From Bacilli bacterium (lineage in GTDB: Bacteria > Bacillota_I > Bacilli_A > RF39 > UBA660), in assembly GCA_017544165.1 (NCBI GenBank), contig JAFYER010000010.1, positions 1-44,952 of the forward strand: a stretch of 44,952 bases of DNA, read 5' to 3'. The first letter of the stretch is position 1. Every line of letters starts with the position of its first letter. The translations under genes and the position numbers were made by a program. Under the pieces are notes generated by a model, which did not search any database, had not been told where the DNA came from, and worked only from the letters and a program-made list of their open reading frames with translations. This document shows, one piece after another, positions 25,585 through 33,862 of this stretch.

Positions 25585-26260
25585 CTGGCACCTCTAAAAC
25601 ATAGCCGATGTTGCGAATGGCTTTAAGATTTATTTTTGATTTTACTAATTTTAACTTTTTTCTAATAAATGATATATAAGCTTCAAGAGTGTTAATATCA
25701 CACTCGGTATCATAACCCCAAATCTTAACAAAAATTTGCTCTTTTTCCATAACCCGATTGGCATTATTCATTAAAAGCTCTAAAAGACTAAACTCTTTAC
25801 CAATAATCTTTACTTTATGATCTTCGTTTTTATTACATAGTTCCATACTATTAATATTTAAGATGATGTCGCCAATTTCTAGTAAATCACTAGAGGTATT
25901 ATTGCTCTTTCTTAGTTGAACATTAACTCTAGCTAATAACTCTTCCATATGAAATGGTTTTGTTAAATAATCATCTGCTCCATTATTAAAGCCAATCATT
26001 TTATCATCAATGGTATTTTTGGCAGTTAACATTATAATTTTTGAACTAATACTTTCCTCTCTTAACTCTTTTAATATTTCAAAACCATTTTTATGAGGTA
26101 GCATGACATCAAGAATAATCAAATCATAAATGTCAGTTAAAGCTTCCTCTAAGCCATCGGCACCATCCGTAATAATTTCAACACTATACTTTTTTGATTT
26201 TAGCATACTTGCAATGGCATCCGCTAAATTATACTCATCTTCAATTATTAATATTTTCAT
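25565..26260 (-). CDS. ciaR: CiaR-like response regulator (OmpR family)
   Basis: 231 residues from the ATG at 26260 (GGTGATGTGG before it): receiver domain with acidic EDE (7-9), phospho-acceptor Asp51 (LIILDVMLP) and Lys in LTAKN, then an OmpR-type winged helix (about 130-228) with IGKEFSLLELLM and YISFIRKKL. Its promoter carries TTTAAG-N5-TTTAAG, matching the streptococcal CiaR site and suggesting autoregulation. The same element sits at htrA and at two more places, so this protein is the likely binder. Orthology is inferred from site, target and gene order. Confidence 0.8.
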   Translation of the reverse strand: MKILIIEDEYNLADAIASMLKSKKYSVEIITDGADGLEEALTDIYDLIILDVMLPHKNGFEILKELREESISSKIIMLTAKNTIDDKMIGFNNGADDYLTKPFHMEELLARVNVQLRKSNNTSSDLLEIGDIILNINSMELCNKNEDHKVKIIGKEFSLLELLMNNANRVMEKEQIFVKIWGYDTECDINTLEAYISFIRKKLKLVKSKINLKAIRNIGYVLEVPDEKVKK

Positions 26261-26279
26261 CCACATCACCGTCAATAAA

Positions 26280-26312
26280 ACTATATATTTTTAAACTTAA
26301 ATAGAACTTAAA
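26280..26312 (-). promoter_or_regulatory. CiaR-type site and promoter of the ciaRH-like operon
   Basis: TTTAAG at 26312-26307 and 26301-26296, 10-bp gap, TATAGT at 26285-26280. It sits about 20 bp upstream of the ATG at 26260. Confidence 0.72.
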
Positions 26313-26324
26313 AAGCAAAAATGA

Positions 26325-26744
26325 TTATAACATATCTTTATTTTTACGCGTTCTAGTAGTTTTTGTTTCTATTTCTACTATTTGTCCTTCACAAAGCTTT
26401 AAATCCAAAACGCCTAAAGCATTAGTCATTTGTGAAGCTATTATAACATCAAGTGGTAATCCCTTGATATAATTAATTCTTTTTAAGATAGATTCTTCAT
26501 CTGCCCTTAAAACATAAAAACTATTTTCATCACGATCTTCCGCATAAAAGAAAAACAAGTCATCGGAAGTTACTGTATGATCAGTTGGTAAATCATGAAT
26601 TTTAGAATTCATTTTTTGAAGATTTTCATTTACTGCTTTTTTGTATTCTTTAGCCTTTTCAAAACTTATCATATTAGCATTTCCCCCAGTTGCTCGATAA
26701 ATATAAATTAAAGCTAGTGAAATTGCTTGGTTTAAAAATATCAT
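26325..26744 (-). CDS. Hypothetical protein, unknown function
   Basis: 139 residues, not recognised. A hydrophobic N-terminal stretch (about 2-16) is followed by charged helices (EKAKEYKKAVNENLQKMN), a mixed acidic centre with aromatic residues (DDLFFFYAEDRDENSFYVLRAD) and a basic C-terminus (KTTRTRKNKDML). AGGA precedes the ATG by about 7 nt. An internal ATG at codon 25 would remove the hydrophobic part and has a G-rich stretch about 10 nt upstream. It lies just upstream of the ciaR-like promoter. Confidence 0.55.
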   Translation of the reverse strand: MIFLNQAISLALIYIYRATGGNANMISFEKAKEYKKAVNENLQKMNSKIHDLPTDHTVTSDDLFFFYAEDRDENSFYVLRADEESILKRINYIKGLPLDVIIASQMTNALGVLDLKLCEGQIVEIETKTTRTRKNKDML

Positions 26745-26775
26745 TTTTTTCCTCGTTTCTTCTTTATTATAGCAT

Positions 26776-26804
26776 AAAAAAAACTAGGAATTATTTTCCT
26801 AATT
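26776..26804 (-). terminator. Terminator of the Cthe_2159-like operon
   Basis: Minus strand stem AATTAGGAA/TTCCTAGTT with one wobble pair, 5-nt loop, eight T. Confidence 0.82.
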
Positions 26805-28367
26805 TTCTTTTTTATTGAATACATAAACTACAGTTATATAGATTACGAATGTAATAATTTCTATTAATAAGACTTTTAATAGTACATTACTTATACCGCT
26901 ATTATTATTTGCATGATTGATACCATTGCTAGCACTATTATAACTGATACTTTCACCGCCAGAATAATTATTTACTTTAGTATATAAACCATTTGTTTCT
27001 TCGCCTTCGATAGTTCCACCGGTATAAATAGTATAAGATTTATAATCTAAATCAGGGCTACTATATAATAAGTTTTGAATATCTCTACCAGTTTTAAATG
27101 CAGTTATTACTTCATTATCTTGATCTTTTATAACTATTAAAGTATCCTCATTAATCTTGTTAAAAGTAGCATATATGAAGTTTTGTTTAGAATCATTTTC
27201 TATTTGATCTGTCATATTACCGGTTGCAATAACTGTTCCGCCATTTATATATGTGCCTTTACCCGAATCAAGGCCAGCATCAGGACCACTTGGATGAGCA
27301 AAAGCATAGATAGTTCCACCATTAATAATTAGTTTTCCATTTGAATCGATGGCATCGCCTTCATCAGCCTTTGGGTCGACATAGGCAAGTAATGAATTAA
27401 CATCTATTGTTAAATCATTTCTCACATTACCATTTCCAGTGGTAGTGGTATTTAAGCAATCATCTTGAGCATATATTTCATAATCACCAGTTCCTCCACT
27501 GAAAGTCAAATTACCTTTAGTTTCGATACCTTCTTTATTCTTGCTTGTTACTTTTAAATAACCTTCACCTTCAAAATATAAATCTATATCTGAACTGATT
27601 GCTCCACTTCCTTTGTAAAAGTAATATGGATCTCCGTCTTGCAAATCTTCATTATCAGCTTGAACAGTTGCAAATAAAATATCATTTATTTCTTCGCTTG
27701 TATAAATACCATAATAATTTGAGTACTTTTGATAATTACTTAGACTATCACCAGAATAATAACTGATGTATTTATCTAATTCATCTGAGCCAATTAAACT
27801 TACTTTTTTTAGCTTTCCACCTTCAATATAATTGTTTGTTCCCTTAACTGTTTTTATTGCAACAATGCAATCGGTATAATTCTTATCCTTATTATATACA
27901 AATATTGCTGGTGCTTTTTTAGAATCAGTATCAACGCTAGCATTATTTAAAATAATATTGATATTGCCTTTAACATTATTTGTATTAACACCAATCATTG
28001 CTCCTGTTATAGAACCAGTTAATTCAATGTTACCAGTGGTATTAAGGTTGATAACAGTAATTTCTAAAGCTTTAATTTTAGTATCATTAGAATCGTTTTC
28101 TATAAAATCGTCCAAATCAGGAGATTTAACGGTAGATACTCCATCAAATAAAAAGTTTGTAATATAAATATTTGGTAAATTGTTTGCGTTATAATCCTCT
28201 AAAAAACTTTCTAAAGAAGTATAGGTAGTGATATCTTGATAACTTTTTTGATCAGTTGAATATTCTAGTGACTCTAGATTAACATAAATATTTTTACTTG
28301 CAGCATTAACATTTAATAATGAAACTAGAACTATGAATATTCCTAAAAATTTAACTATTCTTTTCAT
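26799..28367 (-). CDS. Cthe_2159-like beta-helix carbohydrate-binding surface protein
   Basis: 522 residues: signal peptide (about 1-22), then a long domain rich in strand repeats such as IKALEITVINLNTTGNIELT, SSDIDLYFEGEGYLKVTSKN, GIETKGNLTFSGGTGDYEIYA, DDCLNTTTTG, AIDSNGKLIINGGTIYAFA and LDSGKGTYINGGTVIATG. These match the Cthe_2159 (DUF4353) parallel beta-helix family, which binds plant polysaccharides and calcium. A C-terminal membrane helix (about 492-517) anchors it. It sits 9 nt after the small membrane gene and shares its CiaR-like promoter. Confidence 0.85.
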   Translation of the reverse strand: MKRIVKFLGIFIVLVSLLNVNAASKNIYVNLESLEYSTDQKSYQDITTYTSLESFLEDYNANNLPNIYITNFLFDGVSTVKSPDLDDFIENDSNDTKIKALEITVINLNTTGNIELTGSITGAMIGVNTNNVKGNINIILNNASVDTDSKKAPAIFVYNKDKNYTDCIVAIKTVKGTNNYIEGGKLKKVSLIGSDELDKYISYYSGDSLSNYQKYSNYYGIYTSEEINDILFATVQADNEDLQDGDPYYFYKGSGAISSDIDLYFEGEGYLKVTSKNKEGIETKGNLTFSGGTGDYEIYAQDDCLNTTTTGNGNVRNDLTIDVNSLLAYVDPKADEGDAIDSNGKLIINGGTIYAFAHPSGPDAGLDSGKGTYINGGTVIATGNMTDQIENDSKQNFIYATFNKINEDTLIVIKDQDNEVITAFKTGRDIQNLLYSSPDLDYKSYTIYTGGTIEGEETNGLYTKVNNYSGGESISYNSASNGINHANNNSGISNVLLKVLLIEIITFVIYITVVYVFNKKEN

Positions 28368-28376
28368 TTTTCACCA

Positions 28377-28589
28377 CTAGCTACTTACTTGAGTATTATT
28401 ACCATTTGGCATTTCAGGAGGCTGACCCATTTGACTATTTGGCATACTCGGAGGATTACCACCATTCATCTCCATATTTTGATTACCATTTCCTTTACTT
28501 ACTGCTATGGTATAAACATAAATTGAACCAGTTGCAATAATAGCTCCTATAAAAATTCCTGTAATAAATATAATAATTTTTTCTTTCAT
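28377..28589 (-). CDS. Small membrane protein with Pro/Asn/Met/Gly-rich tail
   Basis: 70 residues: one membrane helix (about 5-28), then a low-complexity outer tail with repeats of the type NPPSMPNSQMGQPPEMPNGN. No enzymatic motif. It is the first gene of the operon with the Cthe_2159-like protein and has GGAAGGAG upstream. Function unknown; the tail might interact with cell wall or the partner protein (inference). Confidence 0.65.
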   Translation of the reverse strand: MKEKIIIFITGIFIGAIIATGSIYVYTIAVSKGNGNQNMEMNGGNPPSMPNSQMGQPPEMPNGNNTQVSS

Positions 28590-28668
28590 TTTCTTCTCTC
28601 CTTCCTATTATAAATATAATATAATTTTCTATCCAATTTTAAATAATTTTCCTCCTTTTCTAAAAAAC

Positions 28669-28701
28669 ACTTTACAACCTAAAACTGAAAGAAAACTGAA
28701 A
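28669..28701 (-). promoter_or_regulatory. CiaR-like variant site and promoter (TTTCAG repeats)
   Basis: TTTCAG at 28701-28696 and 28690-28685 (11-bp period), 10-bp gap, TAAAGT at 28674-28669. The geometry equals the three TTTAAG sites, with one base changed in each half. A second possible promoter, TTGGAT-N18-TATAAT, lies closer to the gene. Confidence 0.5.
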
Positions 28702-28702
28702 A

Positions 28703-29758
28703 TTATTTTAAAAAGAAGGTTAATTTATTAACCAAGCAATCTATTATCTTAACTATTTTTTCACTCAATTTTGATATTTTTAGTATATTTGCCAATTTAC
28801 TACGAATAAACTCTACAATTAAGCCGGCAAGAAATAATAAACCTGCAAAAGCTAATACTAATAGAATTCCTGTAAATATATTTTTATTTACTATAAAAAC
28901 ATAAGCTTTATTTAAATAGTCGTCCCAAATTATTGCATTTAATTGAAATAAATATATGCCTAATGCAAGCGGTGATATTTTAGAAATAATCTTTCCTTTT
29001 AGTTTAATTTTAGAAAACAATAAAACCATTAAAAATCCGCTCATTAATATCGGTGGAGAAATATAATTTACAATAATTTGAATATCAAAGCAAACATATA
29101 ATACCCATGTTGATATTATGGAAACTAACCATAATATTATCAGAAAAAAAACATTCTTTTTTTCAAACATTTTAACTTTTTTTGCTAGAGCGCCAAAGCA
29201 ATACAAAACCATAATCCACAAAGCAGAATACCCACCGTTCATATAAAAAGGATCTTTTAAAAGACTCATGACAGAGAAAAAGGCTACAATAAATATTATC
29301 ATTTTCTTAGCGGTCTTCTCATCAATACTGAATAACAATGGATTTAAAAATGGGATAGCCAAAAATAAACAAAAGTAAGCGCTCATATACCAGTAATAAT
29401 TAGTTGTAATAGGAAAAGCGCTTTTAATCAAAGAAGTAATACTGAAATTTTTATTAAGGCCTATTAAAGTGAGAATCACTGTAAGAATAAAAGAATAAAA
29501 AAACACTTGAAACCATAAATTAACTAGTTTTTCATACTTCTTTGGTTTATTAGTGGCTGTATAACCACTTATAATTGCAAATGAATCAACAGCGCAATAA
29601 GAGAAGATTTCCATAAACCAAAAAACACTATATTGGATAGTTCCCCTGGTACTAGCTCCAAGTATTCCACCTTTTCCTAATGTATGTAACATACAAATCA
29701 TGAGCATTAATACTAAACGCAGTAATTCAATTCCATAATTTCTTTTATCTTTAATCAT
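28703..29758 (-). CDS. Acyltransferase-3 family membrane protein
   Basis: 351 residues, about ten membrane helices, no SGNH domain. The family motif near the N-terminus is GIELLRLVLMLMICMLHTLGKG (His in helix 1), followed by FSYCAVDSFAIISGY. Members transfer acetyl or other acyl groups to sugars of cell-surface polymers. It is expressed alone from an extended -10 promoter (TGATACAAT at 29797-29789). Its 3' end runs into the CiaR-like promoter of the next operon. Confidence 0.88.
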   Translation of the reverse strand: MIKDKRNYGIELLRLVLMLMICMLHTLGKGGILGASTRGTIQYSVFWFMEIFSYCAVDSFAIISGYTATNKPKKYEKLVNLWFQVFFYSFILTVILTLIGLNKNFSITSLIKSAFPITTNYYWYMSAYFCLFLAIPFLNPLLFSIDEKTAKKMIIFIVAFFSVMSLLKDPFYMNGGYSALWIMVLYCFGALAKKVKMFEKKNVFFLIILWLVSIISTWVLYVCFDIQIIVNYISPPILMSGFLMVLLFSKIKLKGKIISKISPLALGIYLFQLNAIIWDDYLNKAYVFIVNKNIFTGILLVLAFAGLLFLAGLIVEFIRSKLANILKISKLSEKIVKIIDCLVNKLTFFLK

Positions 29759-29839
29759 ATATATTAGCCTCTCTTTTTATATATTATTATTGTATCATAT
29801 AATATAATTAACGATAGAATAATTCTTGTTTAATTCATT

Positions 29840-29865
29840 AAAAAAGTAAGTGTTTTCCACTTACT
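29840..29865 (-). terminator. Terminator of the small two-helix membrane gene
   Basis: Minus strand stem AGTAAGTG/CACTTACT (29865-29858 with 29852-29845), 5-nt loop, T run. Confidence 0.85.
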
Positions 29866-30214
29866 CATCATCTTTTAATCCTTCTTTAATACCCTTAGCA
29901 ATTTCCTTAGCAGCTACTCCAGCACTTGGCGCCATTTTTTCCATACCTTCTTTAGCAACTGGCATTTGTGATTGAGCCATATAAGCTGTAATCTCTCTTC
30001 CATGCCCAAGTAATTTAGCTTGACCACCAAAACCAACGAAGGCAAGTCCAATTACTGCAAAAATAAACATACCAAGTTTATGAAATGCAAACGCCATGAC
30101 AAAGCCAAATATTAACATTACGCCACCTACTAGTAGTAAAATAGTACCAATCTTATTTATTTTTTCTTTGCTCTCTTCATACTTTTTCTCATTTAAATAC
30201 TCTTTATTATCCAT
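29861..30214 (-). CDS. Small membrane protein with two helices, unknown function
   Basis: 117 residues: a charged N-terminus, two adjacent membrane helices (about 25-46 and 48-66) with Gly-rich faces (LLLVGGVMLIFGFVMAF), then a soluble tail ending in amphipathic helix AAKEIAKGIKEGLKDDE. Similar short proteins are annotated in many Firmicutes without a function. It is a single-gene unit. Confidence 0.6.
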   Translation of the reverse strand: MDNKEYLNEKKYEESKEKINKIGTILLLVGGVMLIFGFVMAFAFHKLGMFIFAVIGLAFVGFGGQAKLLGHGREITAYMAQSQMPVAKEGMEKMAPSAGVAAKEIAKGIKEGLKDDE

Positions 30215-30293
30215 TTTTCAACGCCTTCCTAAATAAATACTAGCATTTTCACTCTAATTTTTCAATATTTCTAACATTATAAATGTCAACCGA

Positions 30294-30797
30294 TTATTTT
30301 TTTGTTCTCGAACGATATAGTTTTCTTTGCGCGGATAATGGTAAACCGCTTTTAGAAAGTTCAAATAAATAGTCGACATCCATATCTAAAACAAAAAACT
30401 CATTCAAAGCATTAATATAACCATATAATTCATCATCAGCGTCCAAAGCTAAGCAAAAATCCATTATCTCTTTTTTAGAGCAGTCATCTGCATCAGAATC
30501 AAAAGAAAAAACCTGATAATCAAATCCTAAATTATTATTCTTTCCATTTAAAAAAGCCCGTATAGTTCCGTTACTGTTAGATTTAACCATAAATGTTACC
30601 CCAGTAAAAAACTCACTAACACTATCATTTAATATTCCTTTTTTGAAAAAAATTGTTTTTCGTTCATCGGGAATACCATTTTTGTCAAAGAACTCACTTA
30701 ATAACTTAATATCCTCACAAAAAGATATTGAATTATTAACAGCAAAGCATGCTTTTTCAACATTTATAGCATCCATTTTTAAAAACCTTTTACCCAT
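30294..30797 (-). CDS. Hypothetical protein, third gene of an ATPase cassette
   Basis: 167 residues from the ATG at 30797, which has GGGAGG 4 nt upstream. No membrane segment. It has alternating short strands and helices (FFTGVTFMVKSNSNGTIRAF, YQVFSFDSDADDCSKKE) and a basic Arg/Lys C-terminus. No family recognised. It starts 17 nt after the stop of the ATPase gene and so is probably co-transcribed with it. Confidence 0.5.
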   Translation of the reverse strand: MGKRFLKMDAINVEKACFAVNNSISFCEDIKLLSEFFDKNGIPDERKTIFFKKGILNDSVSEFFTGVTFMVKSNSNGTIRAFLNGKNNNLGFDYQVFSFDSDADDCSKKEIMDFCLALDADDELYGYINALNEFFVLDMDVDYLFELSKSGLPLSAQRKLYRSRTKK

Positions 30798-30814
30798 AAA
30801 ACCTCCCAAAAAAA

Positions 30815-31555
30815 TCAATCAAACAATCGATGTTGCATAGCATCTGGTTCATCCAAATACATTTTATAAAGTCCATAAATTTCGGTATCTTTATATTTAA
30901 CTTCTTTAAAATTATTATTAAAATCCAATATTTTTCCATTACGATAACTAATAAGTATGGGTGAGTGGGTTGCTATAATAAACTGACTCCCCTCTTTTAC
31001 TAATTCATCAATTAAACATAATAAAGATAGTTGTCTTTGGGGTGATAAGGCAGCTTCCGGTTCGTCAAGTATATATAAACCATGGTCAGTAAAGCGATTT
31101 TGAACAAGTTTAATAAATGACTCTCCATGGGAACACTCATGTAAATTTCCTCCATATGCAAAGTATAGCGTTCCAAAACCATCTTCCTCGACTAATCTTT
31201 GCAACTCAGATGAAAAATTATAGAAACTTTCTGCTCTTAAGAAAAATTTCATTTTTGGTTTGTTAAAAGTTTCGATTCTTAAATAATCAGATAAAACAGA
31301 GGTTGTATTTTTCGTTTCATATTGAAAATTACTTGTTCCACCTTCAGCTGGTAATCCCAAAGCAACAGCTATTGCCTCAATAAATGTGGATTTACCTATA
31401 CCATTTTCTCCAATAAAAAAAGTAACAGGTGATGAAAATTTTAATTCATTAAAGTTTTTAACAATCTCAATATTAAAAGGATATTTATCAAAAGAAGAAA
31501 TTTTATCTCTATCTAAAACTATTTTTTTAATCATTAAATTGTTATTTAAACTCAT
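30815..31555 (-). CDS. AAA ATPase (COG3910/AAA_21-like, SMC-type fold)
   Basis: 246 residues with Walker A GENGIGKST, an ABC/SMC-type signature region (GESFIKLVQ), Walker B LYILDEPEAALSPQRQ and switch ATHSPIL, the features of predicted ATPases related to RecF/OLD. No nuclease or DNA-binding domain is fused. Small proteins of this group occur in both housekeeping and defence contexts. It lies 7 nt after an unknown gene and 17 nt before another, in one operon. Confidence 0.85.
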   Translation of the reverse strand: MSLNNNLMIKKIVLDRDKISSFDKYPFNIEIVKNFNELKFSSPVTFFIGENGIGKSTFIEAIAVALGLPAEGGTSNFQYETKNTTSVLSDYLRIETFNKPKMKFFLRAESFYNFSSELQRLVEEDGFGTLYFAYGGNLHECSHGESFIKLVQNRFTDHGLYILDEPEAALSPQRQLSLLCLIDELVKEGSQFIIATHSPILISYRNGKILDFNNNFKEVKYKDTEIYGLYKMYLDEPDAMQHRLFD

Positions 31556-31562
31556 AAATCAC

Positions 31563-32159
31563 CTATTCATCATCTTTTTTTCTTTCTCTAATACACATTC
31601 CTTGCTTTTTTCTTCCTAGTTTATCATCATTTTCATTCAGCATATTATTATTGTACGATTCAATCATCCTTTTAAAAACTTCAAAAGAATCGAGCGAGGA
31701 AATATCATCTGATTTATGAGGAATTTTACTTAATCCGAACATTTCATGAATAATTGCTTTTTCTTTACTACTAAATAGTAAATCTAAGTTATCAATGTCT
31801 TCATTACATAAAATTGATATTTTTTTCAGTACTATTTTCCTAAAATCTAATTTAGTTAAATAATCAATTAGTTTTTTACTAGTATGAAGTACCTTTCCTA
31901 AAGGTAATACTTTTCCTTCAATGGGACTAACATTTGTTTCTAAAGAAACTCCTTCTTTTAATTTAAAAATAATTCCATTATAATTTACATATTTGTTAAA
32001 AACTGCACTTAACTCTATATCGCTAAATTCAAACAGCTGCATCTCTTGATTATCAATCGATAATTGCCCTAAAACACAAGTATACAAAAGTGTGTCAACT
32101 TGATCAAAGCCAACTAAAAATAAAGATGATACAACCATTTCAGTATTAATTTTTTCCAT
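31563..32159 (-). CDS. Hypothetical protein, first gene of an ATPase cassette
   Basis: 198 residues, soluble, not recognised. The N-terminal half is strand-rich (MVVSSLFLVGFDQVDTLLYT, MQLFEFSDIELSAVFNKYVN). The C-terminal half is helical and ends in a basic, then acidic tail (GRKKQGMCIRERKKDDE). It starts the operon from an extended -10 promoter (TGTTATACT at 32184-32176), with AGGAGGG before the ATG. Confidence 0.5.
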   Translation of the reverse strand: MEKINTEMVVSSLFLVGFDQVDTLLYTCVLGQLSIDNQEMQLFEFSDIELSAVFNKYVNYNGIIFKLKEGVSLETNVSPIEGKVLPLGKVLHTSKKLIDYLTKLDFRKIVLKKISILCNEDIDNLDLLFSSKEKAIIHEMFGLSKIPHKSDDISSLDSFEVFKRMIESYNNNMLNENDDKLGRKKQGMCIRERKKDDE

Positions 32160-32189
32160 AAAACCCTCCTATACAAGTATAACACATTT

Positions 32190-32615
32190 TTACTTTTACC
32201 AAACTATGAAATCCATGACCATAATTGAAATTTATTAAATAACAAAAACTCTTTACCTATAACGTTAGTTAACTCATTATCAGCTGAAAGAGTATATCCT
32301 ATTATTGTTTTATAATCGATACCATAATGCTCGACTTCCAATTCTTCACCTGGTATTAAACAAGAAACACAATATTTTGTTTAATTCAAAATTATTAATG
32401 GTTTTGCATTATTTTTTTCTAATCTAATATACTTATACTAGATATATAAAGAGTATTAATTAATTCATCAGTATCTAATTCAATAAAAGTACAATGTCCA
32501 TCGTGATACATCGATTTAACTATTCACTTAAATGTGATATATTCTACAACGCCAGTATTCTTACAAAAAATCTTTACTTTTCTATTTATTAAATCTTTTT
32601 TCCATAATTCACCTT
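32190..32615 (-). pseudogene. Decayed gene relic in the 560-base gap upstream of the ATPase cassette
   Basis: Bases 32160-32719 hold no intact gene. On the minus strand, codon-like stretches remain: one reads KIFCKNTGVVEYITFK, then a TGA, then MYHDGHCTFIELDTDELINT in the same frame. Further down, EELEVEHYGIDYKTIIGYTL and NELTNVIGKEFLLF follow after stops and a frame change. These suggest a small soluble protein interrupted by several mutations. The original family is not recognised. Confidence 0.4.
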
Positions 32616-32698
32616 TTTAATACCATTATATCACGATGACATATTATTTTATTATGAAAAGTAGTATAACATCGTTTTTTAAACTGTAATTCCATACT

Positions 32699-32729
32699 AA
32701 AAAAGTAATAATTAAATTACTACTTTTTT
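32699..32729 (-). terminator. Terminator of the TasA-like/sipW/DUF5305 operon
   Basis: A 14-bp stem (minus strand AAAAAAGTAGTAAT with ATTATTACTTTTTT, one wobble), 3-nt loop, ending in six T. It includes the stop codon. Confidence 0.85.
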
Positions 32730-33829
32730 GCTTTCTTACTTTCTGCTATATGATTTTTAATATCACTTACTTTTAAACAATATGTATAAAGTATTTTGGT
32801 GTTGCTTGGGATTATAAAGTACACTCCATCCTTGCTACTATTCTCAACCATTAATATTGGTTGTTGAAGTGTATCTCTTATTTCTAACATGTCACTAAAA
32901 GTATCAACCTTCAATTTTTGATACATAGACAAATTAAATTGGTTATTGATTTTTTGAATATATGAATGATAGTTATTTAATATTTTCTTTAATTCCTTAT
33001 GATAAATATCCTCAGCGGTCCTTGTTTTAACGATGTACCTTATTAATATTATAATAATAATAGTTGTAAAAGCTGACATCAAAATACCAAAGAATAAGAA
33101 CACTATAGTTTTAAAATTGTTATTACTACAAGCCATTATATTGTCTTCTGTTTCAATTAAGTCGTTGCTCATTTCAATATTCATCGTCTTAGTAGTAAGT
33201 GGTATTTCAATCGACATAACAGATTCATTGCTTTTATTGTCTAGATCCTCACAACTGCCTAAAATGTTAACATACATCCTAACAGTTAAAGTTGAATTTG
33301 TATTATCTAGATTATATGTGCTTAAGAAGCTCTTGATTAAATCATTATACTTATTGTAATTGATTCTAACCTTTTCATTAATATAAGCATCACTTTTCTT
33401 TTCACTGTATCTAACTATCTCGTTAATAATGGTTTCTTTATAATTATACAAAGAACTAGTACCATTTTTTTCTTTAACATTGATTTCAGATTCAATAAAA
33501 TACGAATATTTGAAATCTGCATTTTCGTCTTGCAATGATATCTTATAATTAAACGTTGTATCGATATAATCAATTAAACTAGCTATATAACTACGATTAG
33601 GCCCTAAGAATTTTTCTTTAAAGAAATCATTTTCCTTTAAATATACTTTATAATCGATATCACTTGTTTCATTGTATTTAATATAAACTTCTTTGTTTGT
33701 ATATGAATGAAGGAATAAAAAAGCTAAAGCAAGTATTGCATAAAAGACTACTAAACAAGCATATTCAATAATATGTTTTTTTCTTTTAGCTTGTTCAACA
33801 AGTATTTTATCAACATTGCTTTTTTTCAC
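32720..33829 (-). CDS. DUF5305-like two-helix membrane protein
   Basis: 369 residues: one membrane helix (about 22-41), an extracellular domain of about 190 residues with strand patterns (EVYIKYNETSDIDYKVYLKEN, YIASLIDYIDTTFNYKIS, NSTLTVRMYVNILGSCED), a second helix (about 240-264) and a cytosolic tail. This layout and the VYIKYNETSDIDYKVYL motif fit DUF5305 proteins, which in other Firmicutes and archaea sit next to SipW-type signal peptidases. Its exact role is unknown. It is the last gene of the surface operon. Confidence 0.65.
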   Translation of the reverse strand: MKKSNVDKILVEQAKRKKHIIEYACLVVFYAILALAFLFLHSYTNKEVYIKYNETSDIDYKVYLKENDFFKEKFLGPNRSYIASLIDYIDTTFNYKISLQDENADFKYSYFIESEINVKEKNGTSSLYNYKETIINEIVRYSEKKSDAYINEKVRINYNKYNDLIKSFLSTYNLDNTNSTLTVRMYVNILGSCEDLDNKSNESVMSIEIPLTTKTMNIEMSNDLIETEDNIMACSNNNFKTIVFLFFGILMSAFTTIIIIILIRYIVKTRTAEDIYHKELKKILNNYHSYIQKINNQFNLSMYQKLKVDTFSDMLEIRDTLQQPILMVENSSKDGVYFIIPSNTKILYTYCLKVSDIKNHIAESKKAKK

Positions 33830-33862
33830 ATTTCCACTCCTTTCTTCAGTATTCTATGTTTT

